Assembly: GCF_965278975.1 (NCBI RefSeq)
Contig: NZ_OZ257126.1
Span: forward strand, 3,038,001 to 3,102,000
From: Ferrovibrio sp965278975
GTDB taxonomy: Bacteria > Pseudomonadota > Alphaproteobacteria > Ferrovibrionales > Ferrovibrionaceae
Length of the DNA: 64,000 bases
Direction: 5' to 3'
Under the pieces are notes generated by a model that was given only the letters and a program-made list of their open reading frames with translations, was not told the origin of the DNA and did no database searches. How positions within the stretch are numbered: the stretch's first letter is position 1; each line of letters starts with the position of its first letter. Shown piece after piece: positions 26,491 through 33,936 of this stretch. A program made the translations under genes and the position numbers.

Positions 26491-27027
26491 TCATTGCCGT
26501 TGCTTCTGCATGAAGATGGTGAGCTCGGCTACAGTGATTCCGAATTTTTTCAGATAAGAGCGATTGATCAGAACATCGTCATTCATCACCCACATCCAGT
26601 CATCGAAGCGTAGTCTATAGGTGGTGTCGCCGACCGGAACATCCATGACGTAGTTCCAGCGCACGGCGCTGCCCTCTGTCTGGCCCATCGCCTTATCCAA
26701 GATGTCCGCGGCGGAGCCCTCATAGCTGCCGTCGGCCAGCTTTTTAATCGTCCAGATGCGCTGTTGTTTCTCGCCATCGTAATAAGTGAAGTTCTCCGTC
26801 AGCGTGCCGACGTCCCCATCCCATTTGCCGATCATCTGAACGTCGAAGCGGCGGGTCACGCGGCCATTGAAATTCTGGACGATGCCCCATGCTTTAACCG
26901 GGCCATTGAAGTATTCGCGCAGGTCTGCCTGCGGAGTTGTTCCCTTGTAGTAGTGGAGATTGTTTCCGGTGCAACCGTTAAGAATCATGAGAATGCCTAT
27001 GGTTGCTATGGCCTTGATGTATTTCAT
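26491..27027 (-). CDS. DUF3833 family lipoprotein
   Basis: 178 aa from ATG 27027 with AGGAG upstream. The N-terminus is a lipoprotein signal: M-K-Y-I-K, a hydrophobic core and the lipobox L-N-G-C (Cys ~19), so the protein should be lipid-anchored in the envelope. The mature part matches the DUF3833 family by its Y-F-N-G-P-V-K-A-W-G-I-V, F-x-V-x-M-x-G-x-W-D-G and Y-R-L-R-F-D-D-W-M-W segments. It overlaps the upstream MFS gene by 50 bases. In gammaproteobacteria and some others, DUF3833, chalcone-isomerase-like and MFS genes recur beside cyclopropane-synthase-like lipid genes; this context (from memory) hints at a role in fatty-acid or membrane-lipid modification, not shown here. Confidence 0.8.
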   Translation of the reverse strand: MKYIKAIATIGILMILNGCTGNNLHYYKGTTPQADLREYFNGPVKAWGIVQNFNGRVTRRFDVQMIGKWDGDVGTLTENFTYYDGEKQQRIWTIKKLADGSYEGSAADILDKAMGQTEGSAVRWNYVMDVPVGDTTYRLRFDDWMWVMNDDVLINRSYLKKFGITVAELTIFMQKQRQ

Positions 27028-28291
27028 TACCGGCTCCTGACGACGGGTGAATAAGGAGTCCATACAGCAGCCCTGCGGCAAAAAGTTTGAGAACGCAGGG
27101 TATCAATGCATATGAGATGGACAGTGCCATTAAGGCATAGGCGGAATTGGTGCTTTGCGGCCTGAACCCGGCGGCATCGAGGGCGGGTAAAGCAATCGCT
27201 GAAGCCAAGGCGAGACTGGCTTTGGTGCAAAATGCAAGAAGGGCATAATGCGTCCCGGAGAAAGCAGAATTTCCGCGTGCATGAATGTGGTCAGCGAGAA
27301 TGGAAGGCGGAAGTGTTAAGTCCGCACCGAGTGCCAAGCCCGAGACGATGCAAACAGCAGCATAGGCCCAGACATCGCCATTACCGAGGAAAAGGGCGCC
27401 GAAGAAGCCGGCCACAGCGAGAATATTTGAGGTGCACCACGCTTCGTATTTCCCAGCCCGTGCACTAATGATCCGCCAAAGCGGCATGGCCGCGACGCCT
27501 GAAAGAAAATACAGAAGCAGGAATGGTCCAGTCAGGTGTTCGGCACCCAGAAGGTCGCGCACATAAAATATGACCAGGACTGCGGGTACACTGGAGGCAA
27601 GCATGGTGAGGCTGTAGACGCCAAGAAGACGGAGGCTTTCTGGTGGCAAAGCGCGCAGCCCAGCAAAGAAAGGCGGGTTGGAACTATCTGTGGCTTTACT
27701 CGTCACGGGCAGTCTTGAGAAGCCCAAAACTCCCACAAACATCAATGCGGAAAGTAGCGCGGCATAGTACATATAGGTATCGACCGGCTTGGCGACCTTA
27801 TCGAGGATCGTTGGCAGGGAAACGGCCACCACTAACCCGACCAGCCCGAAACTCTCGCGTGCAACCGCAATCCGTGTCTGGTCATTTTTATCTGTTGTCC
27901 AAAGCGTCGCCTTTGCCCCAAGGATAATAGTCAAAACGCTATAAGCGGTGACCGACAGAACCATGCATAGCGCAAACCAGATGGCCGGGCCAATAAAGGA
28001 GAAGTTAAAGAGTCCAAAAATCGCCAAACAAAGCGCAATCGCTGCCGCAGCTACAATGGATGCGAAACGGTCGTGCAGATTGTCTGCCAGCCAGCCTATC
28101 AACGGATCTTGAACGGCGTCGAACAGACGTATCATCAGGAGCAATGTGCCAAGCAGCGTCAGGGATATTCCGTGGTTCGTGGCATAAAAATCAGGTGCGA
28201 GGACGTATAGTGGAAATCCGGCGAAGGCGACGGGCAAGGCGAGAAAGCCGTATTGGGCGAGTGACTTTCTCGTTACGCTTTGAGCCTTCAT
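26978..28291 (-). CDS. MFS transporter (glycoside-pentoside-hexuronide/MelB-like)
   Basis: 437 aa inner-membrane carrier with about twelve hydrophobic segments. The motif R-L-F-D-A-V-Q-D-P-L-I-G-W-L-A-D between spans 2 and 3 is characteristic of the GPH (MelB) group. The gene is squeezed between its neighbours: its start overlaps the upstream stop by ATGA and its 3' end overlaps the lipoprotein gene by 50 bases, so the three genes form one unit. In related clusters such MFS proteins accompany the DUF3833 and chalcone-isomerase-like genes; the substrate is unknown. Base composition of this segment is visibly less GC-rich than its flanks, which fits transfer. Confidence 0.85.
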   Translation of the reverse strand: MKAQSVTRKSLAQYGFLALPVAFAGFPLYVLAPDFYATNHGISLTLLGTLLLMIRLFDAVQDPLIGWLADNLHDRFASIVAAAAIALCLAIFGLFNFSFIGPAIWFALCMVLSVTAYSVLTIILGAKATLWTTDKNDQTRIAVARESFGLVGLVVAVSLPTILDKVAKPVDTYMYYAALLSALMFVGVLGFSRLPVTSKATDSSNPPFFAGLRALPPESLRLLGVYSLTMLASSVPAVLVIFYVRDLLGAEHLTGPFLLLYFLSGVAAMPLWRIISARAGKYEAWCTSNILAVAGFFGALFLGNGDVWAYAAVCIVSGLALGADLTLPPSILADHIHARGNSAFSGTHYALLAFCTKASLALASAIALPALDAAGFRPQSTNSAYALMALSISYALIPCVLKLFAAGLLYGLLIHPSSGAGNEIHQGHSNHRHSHDS

Positions 28292-28806
28292 GACAGCCCC
28301 AAAAGCGCACGCCGCAATCTCGGCTCGGACGTTTTTTCATCAAGCCAGATGCCAAAGAAAGCGTGACCGAAGTCGTCACCAGCAATTGTCCCAATTATCG
28401 TGGGTCCGTTATAGAACGTGGTTTGCTGCTCGGGCGCATAGACGGCAGATAGCACCGTGCCATTACGAACGTCAGGGAAGATTGCCTTCAACTGCTCATG
28501 CCAGGCGGCGAGTTTTGCCGCGTCACTGAAGCCTTGCTTGCGCATTTCCCGCATCGATCTGTCGGCGATATCTTTGCCGCTGATTGCGAGAAAATATTCT
28601 ATCGACAGGGCGAAGGGCTTGTTGAAGTCAAATCGGCCATCCCGGGCGTACAGCGTGACTTTGTAGACATCCCAAAAAGCGTAGGACAAAACTCCCCGAC
28701 CGACGACGGATGCTCCAGGCAGCGAACTAACAATGGTTTCCGTCGCTAGAGCCGACTGAAGGCAGATGAGCAGGGTGCCTAAAAACACTAGGATTCTACG
28801 CCGCAT
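28288..28806 (-). CDS. Chalcone isomerase-like (CHI-fold) secreted protein
   Basis: 172 aa. It has an N-terminal signal peptide (M-R-R-R, hydrophobic core, cleavage near A-L-A-T at ~22) and a domain matching bacterial chalcone-isomerase-like proteins (Pfam Chalcone_3): G-R-G-V-L-S-Y-A-F-W-D-V-Y-K-V-T-L-Y-A, L-S-I-E-Y, and a C-terminal G-I-W-L-D-E-K-T-S-E-P-R-L-R. Bacterial members of this fold are not flavonoid enzymes; lipid binding or lipid-related roles are suspected. Probably periplasmic. It is the first gene of the three-gene minus-strand unit (CHI-like, MFS, DUF3833). Confidence 0.8.
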   Translation of the reverse strand: MRRRILVFLGTLLICLQSALATETIVSSLPGASVVGRGVLSYAFWDVYKVTLYARDGRFDFNKPFALSIEYFLAISGKDIADRSMREMRKQGFSDAAKLAAWHEQLKAIFPDVRNGTVLSAVYAPEQQTTFYNGPTIIGTIAGDDFGHAFFGIWLDEKTSEPRLRRALLGLS

Positions 28807-29175
28807 GCCACAACTCCTAATGTGTCGATTGGGTGTTCCCAGGAAAAAGAAGACGGTCGTTACGCAAGCATGCGCTTGGCTGCCATACGGTCATTTTTTC
28901 TGGCCCGGTCTCTCTAGATACGCGGCAGTGTTCGCGCTGGATCAGATGGATTGAGGGCGTAGAGTGAAATTCGCCATTGGACCAGAATGCCTTATCGGCG
29001 CGAGGCGCCTCTTGAGGTCAGGCACGGGGCGCCGCCCTCACGCCTCTTATCCACGGTCAGCCGGCCGATGGTTGCGACCTGATTTTGATGACGATGGCAT
29101 TCCCAGGCAGTTCGGCTCGGAACCGCGAGATGCAAGGCTCTCTCTAGTTTTAGAAATGAATTTAGTTAACTCAAT
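28807..29175. other. 369-bp gap without a recognisable gene
   Basis: Lies upstream of the chalcone-isomerase-like gene and downstream of slyX. Only short frames without ribosome sites or recognisable products are present. It must hold the promoter of the three-gene unit, but I could not place -35/-10 elements with confidence. Confidence 0.35.
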
Positions 29176-29391
29176 TCAGTAATGTGGTGGGCGCTCACTG
29201 GTTAGGCCTTGGGCTGCCTTTGCTTCCGCTTCGCGCAGTCGCTCGGTCAGCACCTCAACGATCCGCGTGAGTTTGTCGATCTGAGCCCACTGCTTTGTAA
29301 TGGCCTGATTTAAAGTCTCTATCGTCTCATCTTGATATGTGATGCGTTCTTCAAGAGCATCGACTCGCGCTGAGATGTTACTATCAGTCAT
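29176..29391 (-). CDS. slyX: SlyX family protein
   Basis: 71 aa from ATG 29391, which has AAGGA 11 bases upstream; an ATG at 29421 would add 10 residues but exceeds the usual SlyX length (~70). The product is one coiled coil: R-V-D-A-L-E-E-R-I-T-Y-Q-D-E-T-I-E-T-L-N, then a K-L-T-R-I-V-E-V-L-T-E-R-L heptad stretch, and the family's C-terminal P-P-H-Y. SlyX proteins are small cytoplasmic proteins of unknown role. It lies inside the segment between the SDR-end repeats; its own flanks are AT-rich and give no sign of co-transcription with the chalcone-isomerase-like gene. Confidence 0.82.
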   Translation of the reverse strand: MTDSNISARVDALEERITYQDETIETLNQAITKQWAQIDKLTRIVEVLTERLREAEAKAAQGLTSERPPHY

Positions 29392-29577
29392 AGGCTCAAT
29401 CCTTACTTCTCGTGAATGCATTCATGCGTCGAGATCAGGCGTCAGGCTCTAGCAAAAATGGTTAGCCCTGCATGCTAGACGAAATGTTAAGGCCGAATTT
29501 CATTTTCTGGGGTGGCGCACAGGATAATTCCATCGCCTTAAAACTTATCCAATAATTTCAACATATTAATCTGGATA

Positions 29578-29737
29578 TTGGCGGAGAGGGTGGGATTCGA
29601 ACCCACGGAACGCTTGCACGCTCAACGGTTTTCGAGACCGCCCGATCGACCACTCTGGCACCTCTCCGCAAGGGAGACCTGTAAAGTCTGGCTGAGTGGC
29701 TGGACGGGGTCGAAAGCAGCGCAGACCATAGCCCATG
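29578..29737 (-). repeat. Duplicated tRNA-Ser block, copy 1
   Basis: The tRNA plus ~70 bases of 5' flank also occur at 44804-44964. Besides the one-base deletion, the flank differs at six positions, and each is a G-to-A or C-to-T change in this copy. Its last 8 bases (AGCCCATG) are also the first 8 of the SDR-end repeat, so the two repeats join at a shared octamer. Confidence 0.8.
29579..29667 (-). tRNA. tRNA-Ser(CGA), altered second copy
   Basis: On the minus strand the 7-bp acceptor stem (GGAGAGG/CCTCTCC), GCCA end, TTCGAAT loop, long variable arm and anticodon loop CTCGAAA (anticodon CGA, reads UCG) are all present. It is identical to the gene at 44805-44894 except for one missing G in the D-arm/position-26 junction (CGGGC against CGGGGC), giving 89 instead of 90 nt. 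The deletion disturbs the C10-G25/C11-G24 pairing expected from the other copy, so this copy may be a pseudogene or poorly functional. Confidence 0.75.
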
Positions 29738-29810
29738 ATCCAGACCGCCTCGCCGCCGCCTATCTCAAGGCCGCCACCGATCCGGCCGACTGGGCATCGG
29801 AGATTACGCC
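29730..29810 (+). repeat. Direct repeat copy B: orphan 3' end of the SDR gene
   Basis: 81 bp matching 26208-26288 (two mismatches), followed by TAA and, 28 bases later, a terminator. It has no gene body in front of it. It is probably the original 3' end of the operon, now separated from the gene by the inserted segment. Confidence 0.85.
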
Positions 29811-29838
29811 TTAAGGCGCTCTTGCCACACCCCAAATC

Positions 29839-29876
29839 AAAACGCCGCCAGGACTATCGTCCGGCGGCGTTTTTTT
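29839..29876 (+). terminator. Rho-independent terminator after the orphan SDR end
   Basis: CGCCGCC and GGCGGCG arms, extended by AGGAC/GTCC pairing, followed by a run of seven T. It would originally have ended the Liv/ligase/SDR operon; in the present arrangement it lies 3.5 kb beyond the SDR gene. Confidence 0.85.
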
Positions 29877-29901
29877 CAGCGGTAAGCAGATCGAGAATGG
29901 A

Positions 29902-31206
29902 TCAGGAGGCTTTTTCAATCAGCCTGGCGCGGCGGTCGAGGAAGCGGCCAAAGGCAGCAATGAAGGCAGCGCAATCCCCATCCGTCACCGGCAGGCTCAG
30001 CGCGATCATGGCCCGGCGGGCCAGCCAGAAGTGCTCTGCCAGCAGATCGAAGAACAGCAATTCCTTCAACAGCTGTTGCTGCTGCGCTTCTACGGTGAAA
30101 TGCACAGTCATCAGCGAGCCGATACCGGTGACCTGCACCGCCAGGCCGCGATTTGTGGCTTCCGCATTGAGACCCTGGCGCAAGGCGTCGCCGCGCCGGT
30201 TCATGGCCGTCAGGGTTTCTTCGGTAAGGATTTCACCCAGGCCAACGATGCCGGCAGCCATGGAGAGTACGTTGTTGTTGAAGGTGCCAGCATGGGGCAG
30301 GGCATTAGGCCGGGCGGGATCGTAGCGTTCCATCACCGCGCGCTTGCCGCCAAAGGCGCCGAACGACATGCCGCCGCCGAGATACTTGCCGAAGGTGGTG
30401 ATATCGGGCTTGAGGCCATGCAGCATCTGCAGGCCGCCCGGATGCAGCCGCGAGGTCATCACCTCGTCGAGTACGAACAGAGCGCCGATGCGCTGCGCTT
30501 CCCGCTGCAGCAGATGCAGGAAGGCGGCATCCGCCGGGATCGAGCCGCCTGCACCCAGCATCGGTTCCACCAGGATCGCGGCGATCTTGCCCGCATGCTG
30601 TTCAATCAGCGCCGCCGTGCCTGCCTGATCGTTGTAGCTAGCGACGATGAAATCATAGGGTGCGTTCACCGGGCTGCCGCCGCCGGCAAACGAGAACACG
30701 CCGCCATGGTAGCCACCCTCGAATACCAGCATGCCGCGCCGGCCGGTAAGTGCTGCTGCCGTGGCCAACGCCATCAGGTTTGATTCCGTGCCGGAATTGG
30801 TGAACCGGATCAGGTCAAGTGACGGGAAGCGCGCACACATGAGGGCCGCGAGCTGGCCCTCAAGCAGGTTATGGCCGCCAAAGCTGATGCCCTTGTCCAG
30901 TGTCTCATGCAGCACCTGCATGATGCGCGGATGCGAGTGGCCATAGAGGCCCGCCGTGTAGTCGCCAAGGAAGTCAGTGTAGCAATGGCCATCCGCCGAC
31001 CATAGCCTGCAGCCTTCGCCACGCTCGAAGGCCAGTGGAAACGGTGCGTAATGCAGCACGCTGCGGGTATTGCCGCCGGGCAAATGCGCTGCCGCAGTCT
31101 CCTGGCGTTCGGCGGATTTCGGGTTCTCGGCGCGATAGCGGTCATGCGCTTCCGCCACCGCCTGCCGCAGCGCGGAGGCGGTGTCTATCGTATCCAGCAT
31201 GGTCAT
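29902..31206 (-). CDS. PLP-dependent class III aminotransferase (glutamate-1-semialdehyde aminomutase-like)
   Basis: 434 aa, start overlapping the GntR stop (ATGA); a second ATG two codons in is possible. Class III (fold type I) features: H-L-P-G-G-N-T-R-S and F-L-G-D-Y-T-A-G-L-Y-G-H near the N-terminus, R-F-T-N-S-G-T-E-S-N-L-M-A (cofactor phosphate), V-L-D-E-V-M-T-S-R and the Schiff-base lysine in T-T-F-G-K-Y-L-G-G-G-M. It resembles HemL but is placed with a GntR regulator, a dehalogenase-like HAD protein and a Liv-type receptor, not with haem genes. It is therefore more likely a catabolic transaminase or aminomutase of an amino or beta-amino acid. Substrate not determinable. Confidence 0.88.
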   Translation of the reverse strand: MTMLDTIDTASALRQAVAEAHDRYRAENPKSAERQETAAAHLPGGNTRSVLHYAPFPLAFERGEGCRLWSADGHCYTDFLGDYTAGLYGHSHPRIMQVLHETLDKGISFGGHNLLEGQLAALMCARFPSLDLIRFTNSGTESNLMALATAAALTGRRGMLVFEGGYHGGVFSFAGGGSPVNAPYDFIVASYNDQAGTAALIEQHAGKIAAILVEPMLGAGGSIPADAAFLHLLQREAQRIGALFVLDEVMTSRLHPGGLQMLHGLKPDITTFGKYLGGGMSFGAFGGKRAVMERYDPARPNALPHAGTFNNNVLSMAAGIVGLGEILTEETLTAMNRRGDALRQGLNAEATNRGLAVQVTGIGSLMTVHFTVEAQQQQLLKELLFFDLLAEHFWLARRAMIALSLPVTDGDCAAFIAAFGRFLDRRARLIEKAS

Positions 31207-31877
31207 GCCTCGTTTGTTTCTTCCTGCTGCAGCAGCGCCACCATCTTCTCGCCGTCGGGCGTATTGTGGTCGCGTGCCAGGTGCTCTGCGGTAACGTCAT
31301 CGCCCGCAGCAATCGCCTCGACCAGGGCGCGGTGGATGCCGAGGATTTCCGGGAAGTCGTAATCCAGCCCGGCGGTGTGGCGCAGATAAAGCTGGGTCTG
31401 GCCTTCCAGCAGCTTGTATTCCGCCTGCAGCCGGCTGTGGTCGGTGAGGCCGAAGATGCAGCGGTGGATGCCGTAATCGGCGTCGATCATCTCGCCGCGC
31501 TGGCCGCTGGCGGCGGCGCGTTCCATCGTCTGTAACGCGGCGCCAAGCGCGGCCTTGCCGCGCGCATCGATGCACCGCGCCGCCAGCCGCGCCGCCATCG
31601 CCTCCAGCGTGTTGCGCAGGGTGTAGATCTCATAGGCATCGCGGGCGCTTAAGGCTGCCACAAAAGTGCTGTGAAAGCGCTTCTGCACGATCAGCCCTTC
31701 GAAGGCGAGCTGCTGCAACGCGGCGCGCAGGGTGCCGCGGCTGACGCCCAGGTCCTGCGCCAGTTCGACCTCCACCACCCGGCTGCCCGGCGGCATCTCG
31801 CCGGAGAAGATCCGCTGCTTCAGCAGCAGAGTGACCTGGTCATTGAGGGCGCCGATCACGCTGAGATGCTGTGCCAA
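31203..31877 (-). CDS. GntR family regulator, FadR/FCD type
   Basis: 224 aa. The start is TTG 31877 with AAAGG eight bases upstream. The N-terminal winged helix is at ~10-75 (R-I-F-S-G-E-M-P-P-G-S-R-V-V-E-V-E-L-A, L-G-V-S-R-G-T-L-R-A-A-L) and the all-helical FCD ligand domain at ~85-215, with the metal-site residues expected from D-A-D-Y-G-I-H-R and later histidines (H-R-A-L-V-E-A-I). It forms an operon with the aminotransferase and is divergent from the HAD/receptor genes. An ATTGT-TG-ACAAT palindrome in the shared 81-bp gap matches the operator style of FCD regulators, so it probably controls both units and its own gene. Confidence 0.9.
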   Translation of the reverse strand: MAQHLSVIGALNDQVTLLLKQRIFSGEMPPGSRVVEVELAQDLGVSRGTLRAALQQLAFEGLIVQKRFHSTFVAALSARDAYEIYTLRNTLEAMAARLAARCIDARGKAALGAALQTMERAAASGQRGEMIDADYGIHRCIFGLTDHSRLQAEYKLLEGQTQLYLRHTAGLDYDFPEILGIHRALVEAIAAGDDVTAEHLARDHNTPDGEKMVALLQQEETNEA

Positions 31878-31897
31878 TTGCTGACCTTTCTAAATTT

Positions 31898-31913
31898 AGA
31901 TTGTTGACAATCT
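31898..31913. promoter_or_regulatory. Candidate GntR (FCD) operator
   Basis: Perfect inverted repeat AGATTGT-TG-ACAATCT (7-bp arms, 2-bp centre) in the divergent gap. The TTGT-NN-ACAA-like core fits FCD-type GntR sites, and it overlaps the -35 element of the rightward promoter. Confidence 0.6.
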
Positions 31914-31932
31914 TATAATCTGGCCGGATAGT
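31904..31932 (+). promoter_or_regulatory. Candidate sigma-70 promoter for the HAD/receptor genes
   Basis: TTGACA at 31904-31909, 17-base spacer, GATAGT at 31927-31932, 27 bases before the HAD start codon. The -35 lies within the palindrome, so a bound regulator would block it. Confidence 0.45.
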
Positions 31933-31958
31933 GGGGTCAAGTCGAAAGCGGGGGTACG

Positions 31959-32630
31959 ATGCAAAAAGTCGAAAAATGGGTGAGTTTTGATTGCTTTGGC
32001 ACGCTGGCTGACTGGCAGACCGGGTTTCGCCGGCTGCTCCAGGGCATTGCCGGCGACCGTACCGATGCCCTGGTGCATGCCTATCACGAAGCGGAAATCG
32101 CCACTGAGGGTGAGGCGCCCTCGCGCTCCTATAAGGATGTGCTGCGGCTGACCATCGAGCGCGCCGCCGTGGCCATCGGCCTGGAACTTAAGCCCGGCGA
32201 TTCCTCGGTGCTGGCGCGGCAATGGGACAGCCTGCCGTTCTTCGCCGATACCGGGCCGGCACTGGCTGCGCTGCGTGAAGATGGCTGGCGCCTGGCGGTG
32301 CTGACCAATTGCGACGACGACCTTTTCGCCGAGACCCGCGCTGTTTTCCCGGTGCCGCTGGACCTGGTGGTGACGGCGCAGCAGGTCGGCAGCTACAAGC
32401 CGGCGATGGGGCATTTCGAGCGCTTCGAGCAGATCACCGGCGTGGCCCGCGAGCGCTGGGTGCATGCCGGCGTGAGCTGGTGGCATGACATGCGGCCGGC
32501 GCATGCGCTCGGCATCCGCCGCGTCTGGGTCGATCGCGAGAATTCCGGCCACGATCCGGCGCTGGTTACCGCCCATATCCATGACATGGCCAGCCTGCCG
32601 CCCACATTGCGCGGCTTCGGCATCGCGTAA
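31959..32630 (+). CDS. HAD-superfamily hydrolase, 2-haloacid dehalogenase type II-like
   Basis: 223 aa. HAD motif I is F-D-C-F-G-T-L-A-D-W (nucleophile Asp ~11), motif II is L-T-N-C-D-D-D-L, the motif III lysine is in S-Y-K-P-A-M-G-H-F, and motif IV lies near G-V-S-W-W-H-D-M-R-P-A. The F-D-x-F-G-T-L-x-D-W start and W-x-x-x-F-R cap region are those of L-2-haloacid dehalogenase-like proteins, many of which in practice act on phosphoesters or other small acids. It precedes a Liv-type receptor gene and faces the aminotransferase/GntR operon, suggesting a small-acid catabolic locus. Actual dehalogenase activity is not established by sequence. Confidence 0.85.
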   Translation: MQKVEKWVSFDCFGTLADWQTGFRRLLQGIAGDRTDALVHAYHEAEIATEGEAPSRSYKDVLRLTIERAAVAIGLELKPGDSSVLARQWDSLPFFADTGPALAALREDGWRLAVLTNCDDDLFAETRAVFPVPLDLVVTAQQVGSYKPAMGHFERFEQITGVARERWVHAGVSWWHDMRPAHALGIRRVWVDRENSGHDPALVTAHIHDMASLPPTLRGFGIA

Positions 32631-32661
32631 TCCCAGCCACTTCACCCCCCAGGAGAAAGCC

Positions 32662-33882
32662 ATGCAACGACAGTCCATGCTTGCCCTGATGTTCTGTGCA
32701 ACTCTTGCTACAGGCCTCAGCGCCACCGCCCAGGCGCAAATTTCTGGCGACGCGGTGATCATCGGCGTACTCAATGACCGTTCCAGCGTCTTTGCCGATG
32801 TCACCGGCGAAGGCTCGTCCATCGCGGCGCGGCTGGCGGTGGAGGATTACGGCGGCAAGGTGCTGGGTAAGCGCATCGAGGTGGTTTCCGCCGACCACCA
32901 GAACAAGCCCGATATCGTCGGCAGCGTTGCCGGCCGCTGGATGGATGTGGATGGTGTCGATGCCATCCTCGATGGCGGTTCGTCCGCTGCTGGCCTGCTG
33001 ATCCAGAAGATGGCGCAGGATCGCGGCAAGATCGCCATTCTCTCCGGCCCCGCCACTTCCGACCTGACCGGCAAGGCCTGTTCGCCCACCGGTTTCCACT
33101 GGACCTACGACACCTATGCCCTGGGCAGCGGCACGGCACGCGCCTTGACCGCGCAGGGCGCCGATACCTGGTTCTTCCTCACCAGCGATTACGCTTTCGG
33201 CCATGCGCTGGAACGCGATGCCACCCGCTTCATCACCGAATCCGGCGGCAAGGTGGTGGGTGGTGTGCGGCATCCGCTGAACAATCCAGACTTCTCCTCC
33301 TTCCTGCTGCAGGCGCAGGGCTCCAAGGCCAAGATCATCGGCTTGGCGAATTCCGGCGACGACGCATTGAACGCTGTGAAACAGGCGGCGGAATTCGGCA
33401 TTGTGCAGGGTGGTCAGCGCCTGGGCGGTCTGCTGCTGCTGATCAACCAGATCCACGGCCTCGGCCTCAAGGCAGCGCAGGGTGTGATCGTTTCGGAAGC
33501 CTTCTACTGGGATCAGAGCGACCAGACCCGTGCCTTCACCGCACGGTTCGAGGCGCAGGCGCGCAAGAAGCCGAACATGCTCCAGGCTGGTGTCTACAGC
33601 GCCACCATGCATTTCCTGAAGGCGGTGGAGAAAAGCGGCACCGATGATGGTGTGAAGGTGGCTGAAGCGATGCGGGCGCTGCCGGTGAACGACTTCATGA
33701 GTCAGAATATCACCGTGCGGGCCGATGGCCGCGTGATGCGCAATATGTATCTGTTCGAAGTGAAATCGCCCGCTGATTCCAAGGCGCCGTGGGATTACTA
33801 CAAACAGATCGGCGTCATTCCCGGCGATAAGGCCTTCCGCCCGGCAGCGGAAAGCGAATGCCCGCTGCTGAAGAAATCCTGA
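32662..33882 (+). CDS. Branched-chain-type ABC transporter substrate-binding protein (orphan)
   Basis: 406 aa from ATG 32662 (AGGAGAAAG upstream), with a signal peptide cleaved near A-Q-A at ~26. The mature N-terminus I-I-G-V-L-N-D-R-S-S-V-F-A-D-V-T-G is typical of the LivK-like type I receptors that bind aromatic or carboxylic ligands; G-A-D-T-W-F-F-L-T-S-D-Y-A-F-G lies in the middle. No permease or ATPase gene is adjacent and a strong terminator follows directly, so it must borrow another Liv transporter (possibly the one at 19-23 kb) or its partners lie elsewhere. It follows the HAD gene by 31 bases and is likely co-transcribed. Confidence 0.9.
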   Translation: MQRQSMLALMFCATLATGLSATAQAQISGDAVIIGVLNDRSSVFADVTGEGSSIAARLAVEDYGGKVLGKRIEVVSADHQNKPDIVGSVAGRWMDVDGVDAILDGGSSAAGLLIQKMAQDRGKIAILSGPATSDLTGKACSPTGFHWTYDTYALGSGTARALTAQGADTWFFLTSDYAFGHALERDATRFITESGGKVVGGVRHPLNNPDFSSFLLQAQGSKAKIIGLANSGDDALNAVKQAAEFGIVQGGQRLGGLLLLINQIHGLGLKAAQGVIVSEAFYWDQSDQTRAFTARFEAQARKKPNMLQAGVYSATMHFLKAVEKSGTDDGVKVAEAMRALPVNDFMSQNITVRADGRVMRNMYLFEVKSPADSKAPWDYYKQIGVIPGDKAFRPAAESECPLLKKS

Positions 33883-33902
33883 GAGAATCAAACCGGCTGC
33901 GT

Positions 33903-33936
33903 AAAAGGGCTGCCGTGCTTCACGGCAGCCCTTTTC
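33903..33936 (+). terminator. Strong terminator hairpin after the receptor gene
   Basis: A 15-bp perfect stem (AAAAGGGCTGCCGTG / CACGGCAGCCCTTTT) over a three-base loop, starting with A and ending with T runs, so it could act in both directions. Confidence 0.88.

Noticed and set aside
28964..29182. 72-residue plus-strand frame in the gap upstream of the chalcone-isomerase-like gene
   Set aside because: No ribosome site, Arg/Pro-rich composition and no recognisable pattern.
29578..29737. tRNA-Ser block as a classical integrase attachment site
   Set aside because: No integrase or recombinase gene is found in the segment, and the duplicated block includes the whole tRNA and its 5' flank, not only the 3' end.
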